A stretch of 64,000 bases of DNA from Zasmidium citrigriseum (lineage: Eukaryota; Ascomycota; Dothideomycetes; Mycosphaerellales; Mycosphaerellaceae), in assembly GCA_002786025.1 (NCBI GenBank), contig NHNW01000029.1, positions 69,384 through 133,383 on the forward strand, in the 5' to 3' direction. This document shows, in pieces, positions 39,952 through 48,805 of this stretch. The stretch's first letter is position 1; each line of letters starts with the position of its first letter. The position numbers and the translations under genes are program-made. A model generated the notes under the pieces. It was not told where the DNA came from and searched no databases. It was given only the letters and a program-made list of their open reading frames with translations.

Positions 39952-42210
39952 ATGACGATTCCGGACGAGGTTGATATTATCGTTGTTGGTGGAGGATCAT
40001 GCGGGTTGGTCAATACTATATTCATTGGAGAGAGTCAATGCTGATGGCAATGCAGTTGTGTGGTGGCTGGCCGTCTGGCCAACTTAGACCACAAGAATCT
40101 CCATGTCATGCTCATTGAAGCTGGCGAGAATAACTTGAACAACCCATGGGTGTTCCGTCCTGGCATCTTCCCCAGGAACATGAAGCTGGACAGTAAGACG
40201 GCAACATTTTACTACTCCAGGCCATCTGAGTGGCTTTCTGGCCGCCGTGCCATTGTTCCGTGCGCTCATGTGCTCGGTGGTGGCTCTTCGATCAACTTCA
40301 TGGTATGTTGAGCGATCAAATGATGCAGTTGATATCAGCTAATGTCCCTCAAGATGTACACTCGTGCCTCTGCCTCCGACTACGATGACTTCCAAGCCAA
40401 GGGCTGGACCACCAAGGAGCTGATTCCATTGATGAAGAAGCACGAGACATACCAGAGGGCTTGCCAGAACCGCGAGCTTCATGGTTTCGACGGCCCGATC
40501 AAGGTTTCCTTTGGCAACTACACATACCCGGTCATGCAAGATTTCTTGCGTGCAGCTGTACGTCCTACCGTCATCAACTGTTGTGACATCACTGACGTGC
40601 TTGGTAGGAATCCCAAGGGTTCCCAATCACCGATGACCTCCAGGACTTAGTCACCGGTCACGGTGCTGAACACTGGCTCAAGTGGATCAACCGAGACACT
40701 GGCCGTCGCTCTGACTCCGCACATGCCTACATCCACAGCACTCGCCAGCACTACGAGAACTTGCACCTCGTTTGCAACACCAAGGCTGACAAGGTCATCA
40801 TCGAGGGTGGCCGAGCTGTTGGTGTCAAGACTGTCCCCACCAAGCCGCTTCACCCATCCGAGCAACAGTCCAAGATCTACCGTGCCCGCAAGCTGATCGT
40901 TGTCAGCGGTGGTACTCTCAGCTCGCCATTGATCCTCCAGCGCTCTGGTATCGGTGACCCAATGAAGCTCCGCAAGGCCGGCGTCAAGCCACTCGTCGAC
41001 CTGCCCGGTGTTGGTCTCAACTTCCAGGACCACTACTTGACCTTCTCTCCATTCCGAGCGAAGCCATGGGCTGACTCCTTCGATGACTTCGTCCGTGGCG
41101 ACGAGAAGGTTCAGGACAAGGTCTTTGGCCAATGGAACATCAACGGCACTGGCCCACTGGCCACCAACGGCATTGAGGCCGGTGTCAAGGCTCGCCCGAC
41201 CGACGAGGAGATGAAGATGATCGACACCTGGCCATGCAACGAGTTCCGCGAGGGCTGGGAGAGCTACTTCAAGGACAAGCCCGACAAGCCCGTCATGCAC
41301 TGGTCGGTCATTGCTGGCTTCTTCGGCGACCACATGCACATCCCACCGGGCAAGTACTTCACCATGTTCCACTTCTTGGAGTACCCCTTCTCTCGTGGAT
41401 TCACCCACATTGTCAGCCCCAACCCATATGATGCTCCCGACTTCGACGCCGGTTTCATGAACGACAGGCGTGACATGGCACCAATGGTTTGGGGCTACAT
41501 CAAGTCTCGTGAGACTGCCCGCCGCATGGACGCCTATGCTGGTGAAGTTGTAAGTTGAACATGAATGCCCCTTGATCATCTCATTCACTAACATTCTCTC
41601 AGACGTCTCACCATCCATTCTACGCATATGACTCCCCAGCTCGCTGCCGAGATATGGACTTGGACACGACCAACGCCTACTCCGGCCCTAACCATGTCAC
41701 TTCCAACATTCAAGTTGGCAGCTGGACTGTTCCCAAGGGCGTCGGCAAGGTCCCCGAGGCCTCGTTCCTCAACAGCAACCAGCAACATATCCAGGAGGAC
41801 CTCCAGTACAGCAAGGAGGACATCCTCGCCATCGAGGAGTGGGTCAAGCGCCACGTCGAGACCACTTGGCACTCGCTCGGTAAGTCCATATGCACACTTA
41901 CTTACCAATTCATTACTAACACACCATGACAGGAACTTGCTCCATGGCCCCCAAGGAGGGCAACTCGATCGTCAAGCACGGTGTGCTCGACGAGCGCCTC
42001 AACGTGCACGGCGTCAAGAACCTCAAGGTCGCCGACTTGTCCATCTGCCCCGACAACGTCGGCTGCAACACCTACTCGACCGCCCTTCTCATCGGCGAGA
42101 AGTGCGCCGTCCTCGCCGCCGAGGACTTGGGCTACACGGGCCGCGCCTTGGACATGCGCGTGCCGGACTACCAAGCCCCACGCGAGATTGTTGGATTGTC
42201 CAGACTCTAG
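39952..42210 (+). CDS. alcohol (methanol) oxidase, GMC family, peroxisomal
   Basis: FAD-dependent oxidation of short primary alcohols to aldehyde plus H2O2. Six exons: 39952-40004, 40056-40302, 40354-40557, 40608-41549, 41603-41879 and 41933-42210; introns 50-53 nt. The joined protein has 666 residues, the length of yeast AOX/MOX. It begins MTIPDEVDIIVVGGGSCG (FAD-binding GGGxxG), followed by AGENNLNNPWV and VLGGGSSINFMMYTR. Alcohol-oxidase-specific blocks include HWLKWINRDTGRRSDSAHA, NGTGPLATNGIEAGVK and RRMDAYAGEVTSHHP. The active-site His lies in TTWHSLGTCSMAP (about residue 571) and the partner Asn in VGCNTYSTALLIGEK (about 620). It ends Ser-Arg-Leu, a PTS1 signal, consistent with peroxisomal AOX. 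Fungal relatives act on methanol from pectin or lignin demethylation. Confidence 0.95.
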
Positions 42211-42553
42211 GTCTGTTGTTTGTGTGTTGTGGTATGAGATTGGTGTGCTGTCGCTGCATGATGTCGCGAAAAGTCGCTCTTGTTCTTGTGTCATCGAGAC
42301 TGTTTTGTACTTATGTGACATAGTAACGATGGGAGATGTAATTGATGTTGGGTTCGTTTCACATGTCTCTCTGTTCCTATCTCAGACTCCCGATGAGGTA
42401 TCGTCTGTACCATGTCGTGCTAAAGTCGATACAAACGCTGCCTGGTCTGCCCGTGTTGCTTCTCTTGCCTGCCTGAGAGTTTTGCTTCCCGACCTCCGGT
42501 CGTGATTGTATTTCCAACGCTTAGGCCAGCCCACTTGATCAAATCGTAGGAAG
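42211..42553. other. convergent intergenic region
   Basis: About 343 bp between the alcohol oxidase stop and the stop of the F-box-like gene on the other strand; presumably two 3' UTRs. Confidence 0.6.
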
Positions 42554-43942
42554 TCACTTCAACAGGCCATACTTCACTCTCAGCTCATCCTCCCAGCGCT
42601 CCCTCTCCTCGTCGCCGAACGACAGCCCAGCATCCATGAAACTCATCCACCTGACCAACATCGCCCAGTAAATCATCATGGTCAGATCACAGGATGGGTG
42701 AAGCGAGGAGTTGAGTCTACCCACCAAAGGACGCTCCAAGAAGACTCGGCCTGCCCTTCTTATTGTGCGAATAAACCGTCTGCCCCTTGCCGCGACTTCT
42801 GAATCGCACTTGCCTTCTTTTGCCCCTCTTTTCCAGGCTCTTAGATGCTTTTGAACTTGTGTCTGGATTTCCACAAAACGCTCGAGGCCCTGGAAGCGGC
42901 TCCGCGCTGGCTCGTTCACCCTGGCGTGTTGGCCCTTGAGATACCACTTGTGCACGTAGTTGATGGCTACTTCGTTCACGCCGTGGTACGTGATGCGAAC
43001 GTGTGGCGGCATCTTCGAAATTGAGTAGACCACAGCAGCCTCGTCAGGCCCTATGGAGTACAGGACCGCGACGTCCAAGTCTTGTGCATGTAGTTTGGAG
43101 TGTCGAAGACGTGTGGCGAGGGAATAAAGGACGTGGTTCGGGAAATAACTGTTGAGTCTTGGATCGATGTAAACCTCGATTCGAGGGATTCGCAGGACCG
43201 CTGAGGGCCAGATTTTGGTGAAGGTGTTGAGATTGGTCGCGTTTGTTGTGCTGTAGTCAATGTCTCCAGTGATTGACATCTCCATTTCGGTCTTAGGGTC
43301 GTCTTCCGGTGCTGCTGTTTGGTTGGTAATTGTGCGCTCTGTGGTGGCGATATTGATGCAGAATGTCGACTGGAAGTAGAACATAGCAACGGCTTCCTGG
43401 TGGATCTCCTTGCACACCCTGAGGAGCGCGGGGGTAGCCTGCTGCCCTTCGAAGCGGTTTTGCGTAAGGGCGTACTCGTAGATGCGGTTGCGTAGTTCCG
43501 GTGCGAGTTTGAGGAAGGGGAAGACCTTCGGTTCGGGCTCCTCCTCCTCGTGCTCCTCCTTCTTGTCTTCCTCTTCCTCCTTTTGTACCATCCCACACTT
43601 CGCCGTACGCGACTTGGGCTCCCATATCGTCTTGCCCGTATGCCGCCTCCACTTCCTCTGAAAGCTGAACCGACATGACTTAAATCCGTGCACTCCCTGG
43701 ACGAAGTCGATCCTCGAGGTCCACCTAGATCTCGTCGAGACCACTTTAGGCACTCTTTCCATGTGCGACTCGGACTGGCATGTTGACTTGCGAGTATGTT
43801 GTTGGTATCTCCTTCTGAAAGTCGACCGGCGAGACTCGAATCTGTGCACTCCCCTAATGAAGTCGATCCTCGAGGCCCACCTCGATGTCGCCGAAACAAG
43901 ATCGGAAGCCTTGATGCTGGCCCTGCGCTTCCCGACACCCAT
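42554..43942 (-). CDS. F-box-like (LPAELRN) protein with duplicated N-terminal segment, array 2 member H
   Basis: A 462-residue intronless ORF. Residues 16-59 and 68-111 are a tandem duplication (shared SRW.SRIDF..GVH.F.S). Then comes an acidic Glu/Lys run (about 120-138) and the family signature LAPELRNRIYEYAL (about residue 147), then LLRVCKEIHQEAVAMFYFQSTF. The middle has LRIPRIEVYIDP and the VRITYHGVNE strand. An alternative start is ATG 43591 (MVQKEEEE...), directly before the acidic run. That start would resemble other members and leave the duplicated DNA as 5' leader, so the N-terminal 117 residues are uncertain. First member of the minus-strand array. Function unknown. Confidence 0.72.
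   Translation of the reverse strand: MGVGKRRASIKASDLVSATSRWASRIDFIRGVHRFESRRSTFRRRYQQHTRKSTCQSESHMERVPKVVSTRSRWTSRIDFVQGVHGFKSCRFSFQRKWRRHTGKTIWEPKSRTAKCGMVQKEEEEDKKEEHEEEEPEPKVFPFLKLAPELRNRIYEYALTQNRFEGQQATPALLRVCKEIHQEAVAMFYFQSTFCINIATTERTITNQTAAPEDDPKTEMEMSITGDIDYSTTNATNLNTFTKIWPSAVLRIPRIEVYIDPRLNSYFPNHVLYSLATRLRHSKLHAQDLDVAVLYSIGPDEAAVVYSISKMPPHVRITYHGVNEVAINYVHKWYLKGQHARVNEPARSRFQGLERFVEIQTQVQKHLRAWKRGAKEGKCDSEVAARGRRFIRTIRRAGRVFLERPLVGRLNSSLHPSCDLTMMIYWAMLVRWMSFMDAGLSFGDEERERWEDELRVKYGLLK
43610..43897 (-). repeat. two-copy direct duplication, 156-nt spacing
   Basis: Copies at about 43897-43766 and 43741-43610 (minus strand). In the open frame they encode 44-residue units sharing SRW.SRIDF..GVH.F.S......HT, and DNA similarity is visible by eye (for example agtcgatcctcgagg in both copies). 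Lies at the 5' end of member H. Confidence 0.75.
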
Positions 43943-44545
43943 CGCGACCGTCGCATATAACTTGAGTTGTGCGTGTCGTGATGTCGTCGCAGCAAAACCC
44001 CACCACCAGCGCAGCCCATCTCCAATTCACTCAACCCGCACTAGCCGGCAAAACCCCGGCAATCCTTACCTAATCATTAAATACCCAAAGCAAACCAGCA
44101 CCACCAAGAACTTCTTGGCACGTCGTATGAACCCTTGGTAGCTCAAGTGCTAACGCGCTTCGACTTCCGAGTACTGCGAACCTCTACCCCGAAATTCCCA
44201 CGTATTCGATTACGGACCGGAATTAGGCGCGCCGCAAGGCACTTCTGCGAAAGAATCCTAGAAAAAGCAGATTGATCGTTTGCCTCCGCCGAGTTGTGTA
44301 TAATCAAAAAGAAAAATCTGATTTGGTTCGGGTTTCCCTTCTCCCTTAGGCGTTGTTCCGGGAGTTACGTTTTTGCTGTTTTGTTTTGTTTTGTTTCAGT
44401 CGTTTGTTCGAACCCGGCGCCTTCCTTTTTGGAACGCAATGGGTGTCTATTTACCAATCCCTTCGATCGGAGCTTCATCCATCAAGCAGCGATCCCATCA
44501 CCGTACAGATGCGACGCATTCGCTCTTCCCACATCTCAAGTCCAA
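43943..44545. other. intergenic region with short TTTTG repeat
   Basis: About 600 bp between members H and I. Contains a small TTTTG-type repeat near 44376-44398 and a weak tRNA-like D-arm string near 44140 that I rejected as a tRNA. No coding region supported. Confidence 0.5.
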
Positions 44546-45160
44546 TCAATCCCCATCGCCCTCCGTCACAGCATGCCTCGGGATCCACAATCCCTTCGGC
44601 TCAACCTCAAGCTCTGCCAAGAACCCATCCAATGAAGCCAACACATTCTCATGCAACATCCTCTCCACCGGCACACCGTCCGACAAAAACTTAATCCCCA
44701 CCTTCTGCTCCCTCAACCCCGATCCTGAAAGAAACCCAGCCAGCGACGCAAAAAAGTGATACACAGCAAAGAAATCCGATGGATGACGCCAATTGCTCGG
44801 CTTGCTGTCCTGGAGGTAGACGTTGATGGAGATGCGAGGTGCTTCGAGCATGTTCTTCGGCCAGAGGCAATCGAAGCTGGCTTTGTCGGTGGTGTCGCAG
44901 CAGGTTGCTTCGATGTCGCCTGTTAGGGTGAGGTGGCAGAAGGGGGAGTAGGTGTTTGTCTGGTTGAAGGAGAAGAAGCAGGCGGTGAAGGTGAAGGGCG
45001 TGTCGGTAAGGTTCAGGTTGGCGACTTGTGATTCGAGGAGTTTGCGATTGGTGAGTAGGGCGGAGACCTCTGAGTCGAGCATTTTGCAGTCTGCGAGGAG
45101 GGCGGCGTCGTTTTCGGAGCGTGAGGTCTCGGAGGTTTGTTGGATGGTTGGAGCGGACAT
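44546..45160 (-). CDS. truncated F-box-like family member lacking the LPAELRN module, array 2 member I
   Basis: A 204-residue intronless ORF from ATG 45160. The N-terminus is a short helical, Leu/Ser-rich segment (LLADCKMLDSEVSALL) instead of the LPAELRN signature. From about residue 55 it follows the middle part of the neighbouring paralogs: TFTACFFSF, LTLTGDIEA, LWPKNMLEAPRISINVYL and DFFAVYHFFASLAGFL match the order of GDVTG, LFPAWAWRVPR and YFLLVLFHFLN in members J and K. Only about 117 bp separates its start from the stop of member J, so no upstream exon with the missing module can fit. Probably a truncated paralog; it may or may not be functional. The relationship is by eye and moderately certain. 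Confidence 0.55.
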   Translation of the reverse strand: MSAPTIQQTSETSRSENDAALLADCKMLDSEVSALLTNRKLLESQVANLNLTDTPFTFTACFFSFNQTNTYSPFCHLTLTGDIEATCCDTTDKASFDCLWPKNMLEAPRISINVYLQDSKPSNWRHPSDFFAVYHFFASLAGFLSGSGLREQKVGIKFLSDGVPVERMLHENVLASLDGFLAELEVEPKGLWIPRHAVTEGDGD

Positions 45161-45277
45161 CGTTTGAGACGATGAGGGAGGGAGAAGAAGAAGCAGTAGT
45201 CAGTCTTGCTTGTATACACATTTAGGCCTGGTGTCGCGGAGGCTCGCGACGCCCATTCACTTGCTCTCGGACGCTAG

Positions 45278-46524
45278 TCACCTTCGGGACAGGTTCAATT
45301 CTTCAACGAAAAATGCCTCCCAATTGCATGGACAGTTCCTCCAGTCTTGCCAAGGGATCCGCTGGTATCCCGGGAGGTCCAGTCGATCAAGCCAGTAGGG
45401 CGTGAACGACATCTTCTGCAGCGGTGCGGAGCATACCACGTATCTGTGTTGCTCATCCTGCGAAACCATGTTAGCCATTATTCTTGTGAGTTTCTTATGT
45501 GATCGAGACATACCTCGTCTGGATCAGTCTTTAGCACACGTAAGACCTCTTTGAGGAGACTTATGTAGACCATCAGATCAAACTCGTGACAGCTGTGGTA
45601 GTGTTGCAAGTGTCCGGGCGATTCCATCGGAACTACGCTGGTGATCAAACCTCGCAGCTGCTGAGCAACAAGGTGCAAGTAGCCAAGCCATGGACATCCA
45701 TCTGTTCTCACATCGTCCTCCGAGCCAAGAAGGTCGTATATGTCGACTTTAAGGGCCAGGAGTTCTCGGATAGGATCGAAACTGAGCCGTTGAATCGAGT
45801 CCAAATCGTTGCGGGCACGCAAGTCGATGAGTCCTTCCTGTACACCTGGCCAACATTGTTCCATTTGCAGGTTCAAGTCAATCTTGCGCGGAATTTTGGC
45901 GATGGGATAGAGGTGAGATATCCAGGATTCAGCAGAAAATGCAAACCCTTCGTCCTCGTCGGGTTTCACGAAGAGCTGAGCTTCCTTTATCGCGCAGCAT
46001 TCAGCATTCAAGAAATGGAAAAGTACCAACAGGAAATAGCTGTCCGTACGTGTCCCGCTGCAGCCAGATATGGTGATCACAGCGCGAGGCACGCGCCAGG
46101 CCCAGGCAGGGAAAAGTGTTCTCGGCTCTCCCACCTCTCTGTACCTTACAATGTTGAAGTTGCCGCCATGGAATTGTTTGTAATTTCTGATCCTTTGTGT
46201 CCGCTTGATCTTTCTAGACTGACGAGGCGCTCTTGGTGGATTCGCACCGCCGACGGGTGGGTTGAAGGCGTTGCCGATCATTTCAACGTAAAAACCAGTG
46301 ACATCGCCATTTAAGTTAACGCAGTAGCCATCGATCAGAACATCCAGGCAAAACGTGCTGTTCTCGTACAGGATTCCCTGGGCCTCGTGATGAATCTGCT
46401 TGCAGGTACTCAGAAGGGCAGCGGAAGCCTTTCTGTTGTTGCTCAGATCGTGCGTAAGGGCGAGGTCGTAGATGACGTTACGAAGTTCGCCAGGGAGGCG
46501 ACCGAACAGTCCGAGGTTCTCCAT
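45278..46524 (-). CDS. F-box-like (LPGELRN) protein, array 2 member J, two exons
   Basis: Exons 46524-45514 and 45457-45278, intron 56 nt (donor GTATGT, acceptor ttcgcag), 396 residues. Opens MENLGLFGRLPGELRNVIYD, then LLSTCKQIHHEAQGILYENSTF, the GDVTGFY block, LFPAWAWRVPRAVITISG and SYFLLVLFHFLN. The intron falls right after LRVLKTDPDE, and exon 2 continues DEQHRYVVCSAPLQKMSFTP and WLDRLDLPGY, ending LNLSRR. Member K has the same intron position and the same exon-2 start, which confirms the join. Without splicing the frame would end about 11 codons into the intron. Function unknown; paralog of K and of the plus-strand array. Confidence 0.8.
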
Positions 46525-46974
46525 GACTTTCTTGATAGGCTCTTCGGTGGAACGGGAGGGTCGCTGTCGTGGTGCAAATTCTGTAGATGGCTGCGGCAGC
46601 GGATTGGAAGTAGCGCGGTGTTCGCGGTGTTCAGAGGTAGGAGCAAAGCTGGGAGACAGAAGGCGCTGGTAGCATATGTACGAAATCGCACCTCAAATTT
46701 AGTGACTCATGGCTGTATTTCTGCTGACCAGCTGTGAACTCTGTCATCGAAAGTCAGCAGATATTCTTCTTTTTGAAGTGGTTGGTAGACATCTCACATG
46801 CGGCCATTCAGCACCAGCTTATTAGGTGGTCATCGGCAAAGCATCCATAGTGGTGGATGACAGCCCCCACACCACTGGAAAGCTGTGTACGGCACTGGAA
46901 AATTGCAATGCCTATCAAGACGACCGATGGTGGAAGATGGAGATGTGGAAGTAGTTGATGGAGTTACGTCCTGT
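46525..46974. other. intergenic region between array members J and K
   Basis: About 450 bp; promoter of J and 3' end of K. Nothing else recognised. Confidence 0.5.
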
Positions 46975-48141
46975 TCAATTACCGGTGATCAGGTGTTCTT
47001 CCGCCAATAGAGGCTGGCGCTCACCCTGAGTGAACCAGTGAGTTCTCCAAGGCGCATCAAAGGCATCCATCGGGGGAAATTTGGGGTCTCGCATCCTGTC
47101 TAACCAGCCGGGAGTAAAGCCTAACTCCTGCACTCTGGTCGGATACACCAAGTACCTGTGTTGCTCGTCCTATGACGGTAAATTAGCTACTCTATGCCAC
47201 CATATCGCAAATAGTTGACGTACCTCATCTGGGTCGGTTTTCAATACTTGTAGGACCTCCCTAAGGACCTCTAGGTACACCATCACATTGCGCTCGCCAC
47301 GAGGGTCGTATATCTTGAATATGCGGCAATTGTCGATCAACATGTCTTGTGCGATCAAGTAAACCAGCTCGTAGCCCACATCATATAGATAACCAGCCCA
47401 GGTTCGCTCGTTGTGCGGATACTCGAACTCAATTCCCACAATGTCGTCGATGTCGTCTTCAAGCTCTTGCATCTCTTTGAAAGGATCGAACTTAAGGCGC
47501 TTGATCACACCCGGGTCGTCGTCCTGCGATCGTAGCTGTAAAATATCATGTCTGACTGCTGGTTGTATTCCCTTTATGTCGAAGATCATATCAACGTCCC
47601 GTGGAAGCTTGGCAAGCGGATACAAGATGTGCATCCAGTCGCGGTGATGGCATGGATGATGCTTCCCATATTGTAGTAAAGTGACGTGGACTTCCTGCAC
47701 GGCATTCTTTCCTGTATTCAGGAAATGGAATAGCACCAGCAGAAAATAATTGATCGGAATGGCTGTTTCTTCAACACAGGCCTTGATCTCCAGGCATCTC
47801 ACACGCCAAGCCCAAGAGGGAAAAAGCGTTTCTGGATCGCAGTGCTTGGGCAGTGTCTTTGGGTTCTGCCCTCCGATGGGCGGGCAGAAAGCATCCCCGA
47901 TATGATCCGTATAGTATCCAGTAACATCCCCTTCCAGTCGAATGGAGCGCTCGTCAATGTCGAGATCGAGGTAGAAGGTGCTGTTGTGGTAGAGAACATC
48001 TCGGGCGTCGTAATGAACTTGCTTGCAGGTGCGCAAAAGAGCAGGCGAGGCTTTACTCTCTGGGCCGTGAGTGAGCGTGAGGTCATAGATTTGGTTGCGA
48101 AGCTCGCCAGACAGCCGGCCGAGCAGTCCGAGGTTCTCCAT
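46975..48141 (-). CDS. F-box-like (LSGELRN) protein, array 2 member K, two exons
   Basis: Exons 48141-47224 and 47169-46975, intron 54 nt (donor GTACGT, acceptor gtcatag), 370 residues. Opens MENLGLLGRLSGELRNQIYD, nearly identical to member J, then LLRTCKQVHYDARDVLYHNSTF, GDVTGYY, LFPSWAWRVRCLEIKA and YFLLVLFHFLN. Exon 1 ends LQVLKTDPDE; exon 2 starts DEQHRYLVYPTRVQELGFTP and runs through WLDRMRDP to an ending HLITGN. Shared intron position, start and block order make J and K a recent tandem pair whose exon-2 tails have diverged strongly. Function unknown. Confidence 0.8.
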
Positions 48142-48805
48142 GGCAGCTAGTAATTTCGAGCGGTTGATAGAAGATTAGACGTGCTGATGCGAAGAGAACA
48201 TAGTCGCAAGCCAGAAGGGAGAGCGAGACTGAAGTGGCTTTTGAGAAAGGTGTATGTGCTAGGAGATTTTTTTTTTTTGGATCCTGTGACTTGTCATTTC
48301 GAACTCTGCTGCTGATTAGCTGCGATATGTCTCGTTGTTAATAATCCATATAGGAGCCGATGGTTGACATCCGAAGGTGACCACTCAGCGCATGCTTATT
48401 GTACGTTGACTTTCCCCCTTCCAAGTTCGTGGAGTACAGCTTCCACTTCGATCGAGAATTGAGTGTATTGTAGGAAGATCCAGAAGTAGAAGGCTGATGG
48501 ATCCATTTTGTAGAAGCAGGTGAACATGCAAAAGTGAAGACGTGAAAGTGAGAGATGGAGGGACGTCGTTGCTGTCCCTGGTAGAGTTTTCGCTTAGATG
48601 CCTCCGTTGGGTGCTAGCGCATTCAATTAGAGTCGCGTCGCGCCTGCCCCTTGGACGCGTTTTCGCGTTGCGGGCTTCCTCTGGCGCTTCTGTCTGCTTC
48701 AGCTTCACCCTCCCTTTCACACGCCCAAATATGAGGTAGACAATCATCCATTTCTACCTTCATCACCATCACTAACATTCCCATAGCTCACCACTGCGAC
48801 CCAAC
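48142..48805. promoter_or_regulatory. divergent promoter region, array member K and MCM2
   Basis: About 664 bp. Contains a 12-base T run at 48267-48278. As MCM2 is S-phase regulated in yeasts, an MluI-type box is worth noting: GGACGCGT occurs near 48652-48659 (contains ACGCGT), about 150 bp upstream of the MCM2 ATG. The site is seen; its function is inferred. Confidence 0.45.
48654..48659. promoter_or_regulatory. candidate MCB box (ACGCGT) upstream of MCM2
   Basis: The palindromic hexamer ACGCGT lies about 147-152 bp before the MCM2 start. In yeasts MCB elements bind MBF and drive G1/S transcription of replication genes. A single hexamer can occur by chance, so support is modest. Confidence 0.4.

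Noticed and set aside
19459..42210. Secondary-metabolite gene cluster
   Set aside because: No polyketide synthase, NRPS, terpene cyclase or pathway regulator is present.
44130..44220. tRNA-like string (GTAGCTCAAGTGCTAACGCG with a later TTCGATTA)
   Set aside because: D-stem and T-stem do not pair, acceptor stem absent; A-box resemblance only.
44376..44398. Short TTTTG repeat as possible mobile-element trace
   Set aside because: Simple sequence only; no terminal repeats or transposase nearby.
45586..46314. 242-codon plus-strand ORF opposite array member J
   Set aside because: Antisense to a conserved family member; no support of its own.
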